DNA of 51,242 bases from a virus. The stretch's first letter is position 1; every line of letters starts with the position of its first letter. The translations under genes were made by a program, and so were the position numbers. Below the pieces are notes generated by a model that saw only the letters and a program-made list of their open reading frames with translations, had not been told where the DNA came from and made no database searches. Below, in pieces: positions 47,136-51,242 of the stretch. The DNA lies in IMG/VR virus record IMGVR_UViG_3300038825_000172, positions 1 through 51,242 of that record; one strand, given 5' to 3'.

Positions 47136-47612
47136 TTAACCAGCTTGAGTAGTTGTAATACCATCTTGAACTTTACACTGTCCGTCTAAATACCAGTTAG
47201 TGCCATCAGACCATACATGAACAAAATCTCCATGAACAGCTTTATTAGCAACAAATGAAATGGTATCTGCGTCTGTAACTGTAGCTACTGAACCTGCTGC
47301 ATCTTCTGGAGAAGATACATTACCTACAATAATATTAGCACTAGATGCTGTAACTACTGTGTGTGTTCCTGTAGGTTCTGTTGCTCCAACATAAAACCAA
47401 TACTCTAATCCTGCTGCTGGAGTAGGAAGAGTTTGTATTTTAGCTGCTGCTACGTTTAAAACATAACGAGTGCCTGATTCATCTGCTGTAATTGTATTAG
47501 CTGCAGTTATTGCTTCAGTATCTGAAGGTTTCTGAACTTTAGTAGCAAGTTCACGAACATCGCCTACTTTTGCTGAATTACGACCAGTATCTCTTATATT
47601 TACTATTGCCAT
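47136..47612 (-). CDS. Probable head decoration or virion surface protein, 158 aa
   Basis: Small beta-rich protein (TRYVLNVAAAKIQTLPTPAA, EYWFYVGATEPTGTHTVVT, then GTNWYLDGQCKV) right after the major capsid gene and its terminator. Ala/Thr/Val-rich composition and position fit a capsid decoration protein. Not identified by family. Confidence 0.6.
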   Translation of the reverse strand: MAIVNIRDTGRNSAKVGDVRELATKVQKPSDTEAITAANTITADESGTRYVLNVAAAKIQTLPTPAAGLEYWFYVGATEPTGTHTVVTASSANIIVGNVSSPEDAAGSVATVTDADTISFVANKAVHGDFVHVWSDGTNWYLDGQCKVQDGITTTQAG

Positions 47613-47639
47613 ATTATTTACCTCTAAAATTTATGGGTT

Positions 47640-47668
47640 AAAAAAAGGAGGAGTCCTAAAACTCCCCC
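47640..47668 (-). terminator. Strong intrinsic terminator after the capsid gene
   Basis: Read leftward, GGGGGAGT (47668-47661), six-base loop, ACTCCTCC (47654-47647) then seven T (47646-47640): eight pairs with one G-U. It caps the highly expressed capsid transcript. Confidence 0.9.
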
Positions 47669-47679
47669 AAGTTTATATA

Positions 47680-48654
47680 TTAGTCAATTCCGTAGAATGC
47701 ACTTACTAAAGCTTCATCTCTAAGTACTTTTGCACCATAGACATGTAAGCCTCTAACAATGTCACCAAACGATGTTGGGTCTCTCAACACTTCTGTTGAA
47801 AGGATTGTGTTAGCAGTTGCAGTTGAAGACATGTGACCAGCCATACATTTACCAGCAGCATTAGATGTTGCAGCAATGTTGTTTGACTTGTACATGCTAA
47901 ATCCACGAAGTTTTCCACTTGAAACCATTCCATTTCTAATAGAACCTTGTCCACCGTTATAGTCGACAGATAATAATTTAGAACTAGATTGTCCTAAGAC
48001 TTCATAAAAGTCAGGACTTGCAACGAACCATCTACCTTCTTCAGGTACATTTTGTTCGTCTAATAGTCTTGCCATTCTACCCATAAGGTCTAATGGGTCA
48101 TGTTCATTAGAATCAAAACCAATATCTAAATTACCTGTTCCATCAAAAGTTCCTGCTGCTAAATCAGTAGCATTGTCAGAACCTAAAATGTGATTAGGTG
48201 ATGAAGCTGAACAACCAGAAAACATAGTTGCTAATACAGCAGCATCATATGAATCTTTCAATGCATATGCAGCAGAGCTGGAAGCAACCTCTTTGAAGTT
48301 GACATGTGACATATTAGTTTCAATATCATCTACGATGAATTTGAAAGCTTTAGCACTATCAACAACCAAAGTAATTTCTTGGTCTGTCAGTCTAGTTTCA
48401 GTTGTGTCGCTATTTCTTGTGTAATCTGACACAGAAATAACTGGTTCTTTGATAATCTTTACAGAGTCTCCGAAAGAGGATATCTCACCGGCATAGTCGG
48501 TGTTTGTGATAGCTTCAATTACCGAGGCTTTTCTAAAGAAGTTTAAAACCTTTTTAGAGTAAACCGAAGGTAAAAAGAAACTATTAGTTTGTCCACTTAC
48601 GGAGTTTGCAAAGTTAGCATTGGTATCTGTTGAGGGTTCAAAAAATTGAGCCAT
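47680..48654 (-). CDS. Major capsid protein, HK97 fold
   Basis: 324 residues. Features include FFLPSVYSKKVLNFFRKASV, the spine-helix-like region with YALKDSYDAAVLATMFSG, the PDFYEVLGQ segment, and GFSMYKSNNI preceding ILSTEVLRDPTSFGDIVRGL and VYGAKVLRDEALVSAFYGID. The last motif (GxKVxRPEALV-like) is a frequent C-terminus of podovirus/T7-type capsid proteins. Flanked by scaffold upstream and a strong terminator downstream. Ribosome-binding site AGGAGAAAG. Confidence 0.9.
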   Translation of the reverse strand: MAQFFEPSTDTNANFANSVSGQTNSFFLPSVYSKKVLNFFRKASVIEAITNTDYAGEISSFGDSVKIIKEPVISVSDYTRNSDTTETRLTDQEITLVVDSAKAFKFIVDDIETNMSHVNFKEVASSSAAYALKDSYDAAVLATMFSGCSASSPNHILGSDNATDLAAGTFDGTGNLDIGFDSNEHDPLDLMGRMARLLDEQNVPEEGRWFVASPDFYEVLGQSSSKLLSVDYNGGQGSIRNGMVSSGKLRGFSMYKSNNIAATSNAAGKCMAGHMSSTATANTILSTEVLRDPTSFGDIVRGLHVYGAKVLRDEALVSAFYGID

Positions 48655-48679
48655 GATACTTTCTCCTTTAAGTTATAGT

Positions 48680-49567
48680 TTATTTTGTGATTCTGCCTTC
48701 TTGCATAGCATCTGATATGTCTTTTTCATACTTATCAAATTCTGCCATACTTAATGCAGCAATCTCCCTTTCTGACCATACTTTCTGTTGCTTTGGTTCA
48801 ACTGTTGTTGTTTTAGTTGAAACCATATCTGCAGCAGATTTTCTAGTCGGTTTAGAAGATGACTTAGTCTTTGTAGATTCAATACCAAAATCTTTTTTAA
48901 ATAAATCTAAAGCACGAGAAGCTAAATCAGCATCATCAGCATTTGAGTATATCCAATTTTGAATAGACTTAGGTTGCTCTTTTGCCCAAGTATGAAAGTC
49001 ATCACTATTTCTGATATCTTCAAAATCAGGATGTCTTTCTAATAACCTTTTTTCTGCATCTTGTCGTATTAAATCGTTTTCACGTTCTTGGAGTTTACTA
49101 AGGCGTTCTTCTAGAACTTTTGCTTTAGATTCGCTTTGCATGTGAGCAACGGTTTCTACAACTTCATACACATCAGGATAGTTATTTTTAAACTGTTCTA
49201 GTTCTTCTTCAGATTTTGGAGCTTTATATTCGGTTCTATTTTTAGTAGCTTCCTCTATTAACTCTTGTTCTCTACTTTTAAACTCATTAAGTTTACTATC
49301 ATAATGTTTTTTTAAATCATCATATCTTTTTTTGTAGTTAGGTCTTTTATAAGGTGTGTCCTTTTTAGACTCTAATTCTTCAGTATTAACACTTCCTTCA
49401 GCTTCCACTTCAGTTATGTCATCTGATTTGAATAACTTATTCTTTTCAGAAGGTTCTTCAAAATACATAGTATCTGATGATAAAAAAGGTTTATCTTCTC
49501 CTTTGTGCCAAGGTTTATTTTCATTGTAAGGATTTGGCGTTTCCTCTTTTTGGACTTTATTAGTCAT
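48680..49567 (-). CDS. Capsid scaffolding protein
   Basis: 295 residues, very charged and helical: a Pro/Glu/Lys-rich disordered start, a long coiled coil around residues 80-180 (RYDDLKKHYDSKLNEFKSRE, ERLSKLQERENDLIRQDAEK) and a basic/Ser-rich end. Position directly before the capsid gene is the rule for scaffolds. Function inferred from composition and order. Confidence 0.75.
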   Translation of the reverse strand: MTNKVQKEETPNPYNENKPWHKGEDKPFLSSDTMYFEEPSEKNKLFKSDDITEVEAEGSVNTEELESKKDTPYKRPNYKKRYDDLKKHYDSKLNEFKSREQELIEEATKNRTEYKAPKSEEELEQFKNNYPDVYEVVETVAHMQSESKAKVLEERLSKLQERENDLIRQDAEKRLLERHPDFEDIRNSDDFHTWAKEQPKSIQNWIYSNADDADLASRALDLFKKDFGIESTKTKSSSKPTRKSAADMVSTKTTTVEPKQQKVWSEREIAALSMAEFDKYEKDISDAMQEGRITK

Positions 49568-49689
49568 TTTCTTTTCTCCTAATTGGGGCTTTGTTTACAA
49601 GGTAGCTCTATGTCGACTAGAGGGCTTGTATTGTAAAGGTAGCCTTTCGGTTCTTAATTTGATAAAGTGCCTACGCTAGTAGGGTAGCT
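49568..49689 (-). promoter_or_regulatory. Structured leader before scaffold and capsid genes
   Basis: 122 bases without a gene. Read leftward: GATAAAG/CTTTATC enclosing CTAC-TAGC-GTAG, a CC-GAAA-GG tetraloop, and ACAAG/CTTGT enclosing CTCTA/TAGAG. GCTACC occurs three times (complements at 49683-49688, 49638-49643, 49601-49606). This marks the step where expression must rise for scaffold and capsid; a processing site, a stabiliser or a protein-binding leader are options. No clear -35/-10 pair was found. Confidence 0.45.
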
Positions 49690-50337
49690 TTATCTTCCAT
49701 ACCCAGCTCCACGAATAGGTGGTTGTAATAAAGGATTTGTATAATCTTCTTTCCTATTATCTAAAGTAGAGCCTTCTACTCCTAAAGGATTAGGATTATC
49801 TTTATCCATTACACCTCCCATTTGGGCTGGTTGTCTTTCATCTGCAGTAGCTTCAGCATCTTTCATCATACGCATCAATTCATCAGCTCCGATTTCTTCT
49901 GTAGCTTTTGCAGTAAAGACAAATTCTCCATCCGATAACCTTGCAGGTATCGAATCAGAGACTCCTGAACCCGGACCTTCAACAGGACCAGACCCAGCAA
50001 ATTCTTGTGCTACATCTATTACTTTATCAAATAACATTTGTAGTTCTTCATCTTGTTCTAATTTGGACATAAGCATATTTTCTTCTTCTTCACTTAATGC
50101 TTCTTCCATAATAAATTGTGTATAGTTTTCTTCCATAGCATTATCAGTTTCCATAGGTTCTACTGGTTCATTCATAGCCATTTGCATTTGGTCGTCCATA
50201 GACCCACCTTCTTGATAACCCATTCTTTTGACAACTTCTGGAGCTTCTTTTTTTAAAGCTTCTAATCCTTTATTAGGAAGTTTAATTTCTTCTCCGTCTT
50301 TATATTTTATTCTTATTTCGTTGTCATCTTGTAACAT
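49690..50337 (-). CDS. Virion assembly protein, acidic, 215 aa
   Basis: Acidic with Met- and Glu-rich helices (EEALSEEEENMLMSKLEQDE) and the motif GPGSGVSDSIPARLSDGEFVF followed by ATEEIGADELMRMMKDAE. The SDSIPARLSDGEFVF pattern is common in phage proteins encoded between portal and capsid genes (seen widely, no assigned function). Possibly a second scaffold or a head assembly factor. Confidence 0.6.
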   Translation of the reverse strand: MLQDDNEIRIKYKDGEEIKLPNKGLEALKKEAPEVVKRMGYQEGGSMDDQMQMAMNEPVEPMETDNAMEENYTQFIMEEALSEEEENMLMSKLEQDEELQMLFDKVIDVAQEFAGSGPVEGPGSGVSDSIPARLSDGEFVFTAKATEEIGADELMRMMKDAEATADERQPAQMGGVMDKDNPNPLGVEGSTLDNRKEDYTNPLLQPPIRGAGYGR

Positions 50338-50338
50338 T

Positions 50339-50515
50339 TTATTTCTCCTTGGCTCTACCTATATTAATAGCAAACCAATCAATAACTTTATAAGCTTTAC
50401 TTATTAAATTATCATCGTGTGGTGTAGGTGTTAATGCAGCAATCATTGAACAAATTGAAATTATCCAAGGTACTACTCCTACTATTTTTAAAATTGTATC
50501 TAATATATCTAACAT
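50339..50515 (-). CDS. Small membrane protein, 58 aa
   Basis: ATG at 50515 to TAA at 50339-50341. One hydrophobic segment (TILKIVGVVPWIISICSMIA) followed by ALTPTPHDDNLISKAYKVID and a basic end GRAKEK. Small proteins with TPTPxDD after a membrane helix are recurrent near phage portal genes (recalled). Could be a holin-like protein; the position far from the lysis-like genes speaks against certainty. Confidence 0.55.
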   Translation of the reverse strand: MLDILDTILKIVGVVPWIISICSMIAALTPTPHDDNLISKAYKVIDWFAINIGRAKEK

Positions 50516-50546
50516 TTATATCTCCTTTTTTCTTGTTATTGCTTCT

Positions 50547-51242
50547 TTAACTTGTAGGTCCAGTTGCTCTAAGCGTACCAGAGAAGCTATCTTCCCCTGG
50601 AATCGGCACATCTCCTGTTCCGATGTTGCCACCACCAGTCCCTGTAGGTCCAAGTTCTTGAGGACCTGTAGGTACTCCTTGAACGCTTCCCATTGAGGGC
50701 TGTTGACCAGTGGGTTGAGTTTCTTCGCCATTTGTTTGTCCAGCATTTTGCATTCCTATTATCTGTGCCATGATAGCTGCTTCTTCAGGGTCATTGAGTA
50801 TTTCATCAGGGTCTAAATCTAAGCTATAAGCAAGTTCACTTACGAGTTTAGAAATCTTAACAAATGGAGCAATAGCTGGACTTTGTGCAGTTTGTAAGAA
50901 CATAGTCAATCTTTGACTTCGTACTTCTTTTTGCATCAAGCTATTTGTTCCAGTAGCTTTAACTTCTAAATCACCTTCAATATCTAATTCACCTTCATGA
51001 AATTGCATGTTCCATTGAAAGTAAGATTCTCCAAGTGGTCTTAATAAAAAGTCATCAAGATTCTTGACAACAGTTTTAATATTTAAACTAGATGCTCCAA
51101 GTAACATAGACATACCTGAAGCAGTTCTTGTCATACTTTGTATTCCTGTTTGTCCATGTGAGTAACTTGGTATTCCAGTTTGTTCATCTGCAAGTTGTCT
51201 AAACTTGTCAAACATCATCATGTTTTCTGGTGCTGTATTAGG
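50547..51242 (-). CDS. Portal protein, C-terminal part (joins 1-1599)
   Basis: Bases 51144-51242 duplicate 1-99; the unique remainder, 51143-50547, supplies the last 198 codons and the stop of the 731-residue portal that starts at 1599. It contains SYSHGQTGIQSMTRTASG, a helical crown-like segment (EAAIMAQIIGMQNAG), and a Gly/Pro/Thr-rich, disordered tail ending TLRATGPTS. The Gln/Pro/Gly tail may reach into the capsid. Confidence 0.85.
   Translation of the reverse strand, partial: PNTAPENMMMFDKFRQLADEQTGIPSYSHGQTGIQSMTRTASGMSMLLGASSLNIKTVVKNLDDFLLRPLGESYFQWNMQFHEGELDIEGDLEVKATGTNSLMQKEVRSQRLTMFLQTAQSPAIAPFVKISKLVSELAYSLDLDPDEILNDPEEAAIMAQIIGMQNAGQTNGEETQPTGQQPSMGSVQGVPTGPQELGPTGTGGGNIGTGDVPIPGEDSFSGTLRATGPTS
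51144..51242. repeat. Contig-end direct repeat, right copy
   Basis: Perfect copy of 1-99; see that entry. Joining the two gives an uninterrupted portal gene and a 51,143-bp circle. Confidence 0.95.

Noticed and set aside
50516-50746. 76-codon frame overlapping the portal 3' end on the same strand
   Set aside because: It lies almost wholly inside the portal C-terminus in another frame and lacks a good ribosome-binding site.

Overview
The window is a complete, AT-rich genome of a tailed double-stranded DNA phage with T7-like (podovirus-type) replication and short-tail genes. Bases 1-99 are identical to 51144-51242, so the contig closes on itself and the unique genome is about 51,143 bp. The portal gene runs across that junction. 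The low GC content, the capsid/tail gene set, ribonucleotide reductase, Hsp20 and an S74-type tail fibre suggest a marine phage of an AT-rich Gram-negative bacterium. The CsgG/CsgF homologues need an outer membrane, which supports a Gram-negative host. I cannot name the host or the viral genus from sequence alone. There is no phage RNA polymerase, no integrase and no tRNA that I could see. Transcription appears to use host sigma70: several perfect or near-perfect TTGACA-N16/17-TATAAT promoters are present.

Layout. Genes form two opposing arms that diverge around 5.1-6.4 kb and converge at about 23.9-24.0 kb. The rightward (plus) arm, 6.4-23.9 kb, is the early/replication arm. It begins with a block of small unknown genes, three of them behind a repeated promoter-leader cassette, plus an ArdA-like protein and a GP88-like protein. 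It continues with single-stranded DNA-binding protein, primase-helicase, DNA polymerase A, PD-(D/E)XK nucleases, a T7 endonuclease I-like resolvase, a DUF3310 protein and class I ribonucleotide reductase (NrdA and NrdB). It ends with a membrane-bound CHASE2 adenylate cyclase and a small heat-shock protein. The leftward (minus) arm starts at the small terminase (5.1 kb), runs down to base 1, re-enters at 51.1 kb and continues to 24.0 kb. In transcription order it holds: terminase small subunit, small basic proteins, terminase large subunit, portal, scaffold, major capsid protein, tail adaptor, tail nozzle, a 1316-aa tail fibre, a set of large internal virion/ejection proteins, two holin-like membrane proteins, and a curli-like cluster.

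The outstanding feature is at 21.6-27.0 kb. The end of the late arm encodes CsgF, CsgG (outer-membrane curli secretion channel), a secreted curlin-repeat (amyloid-like) protein and a periplasmic FecR-domain protein. Facing it at the end of the early arm are a CHASE2-class III adenylate cyclase (periplasmic sensor, cytoplasmic catalytic domain) and an IbpA-like Hsp20. CsgG/CsgF homologues have been noticed in some marine phages (from memory), but a set that also includes a curlin-like substrate, a FecR protein and a CHASE2 cyclase looks like a phage-encoded envelope secretion and signalling module. It lies directly downstream of the holin-like genes, and no stand-alone endolysin gene is visible. 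Lysis control, amyloid display on the dying cell, superinfection effects or host second-messenger control are all possible roles; the sequence does not decide between them.

Several non-coding stretches look structured. These are a 619-bp intergenic region with divergent consensus promoters and 10-bp repeats, a 91-nt closed stem at 8.26 kb, a GC-rich 87-nt fold in the convergent junction, a possible RNA thermometer over the hsp20 ribosome-binding site, a hairpin-rich leader before the scaffold/capsid genes, and clear intrinsic terminators, including one just after the capsid gene.
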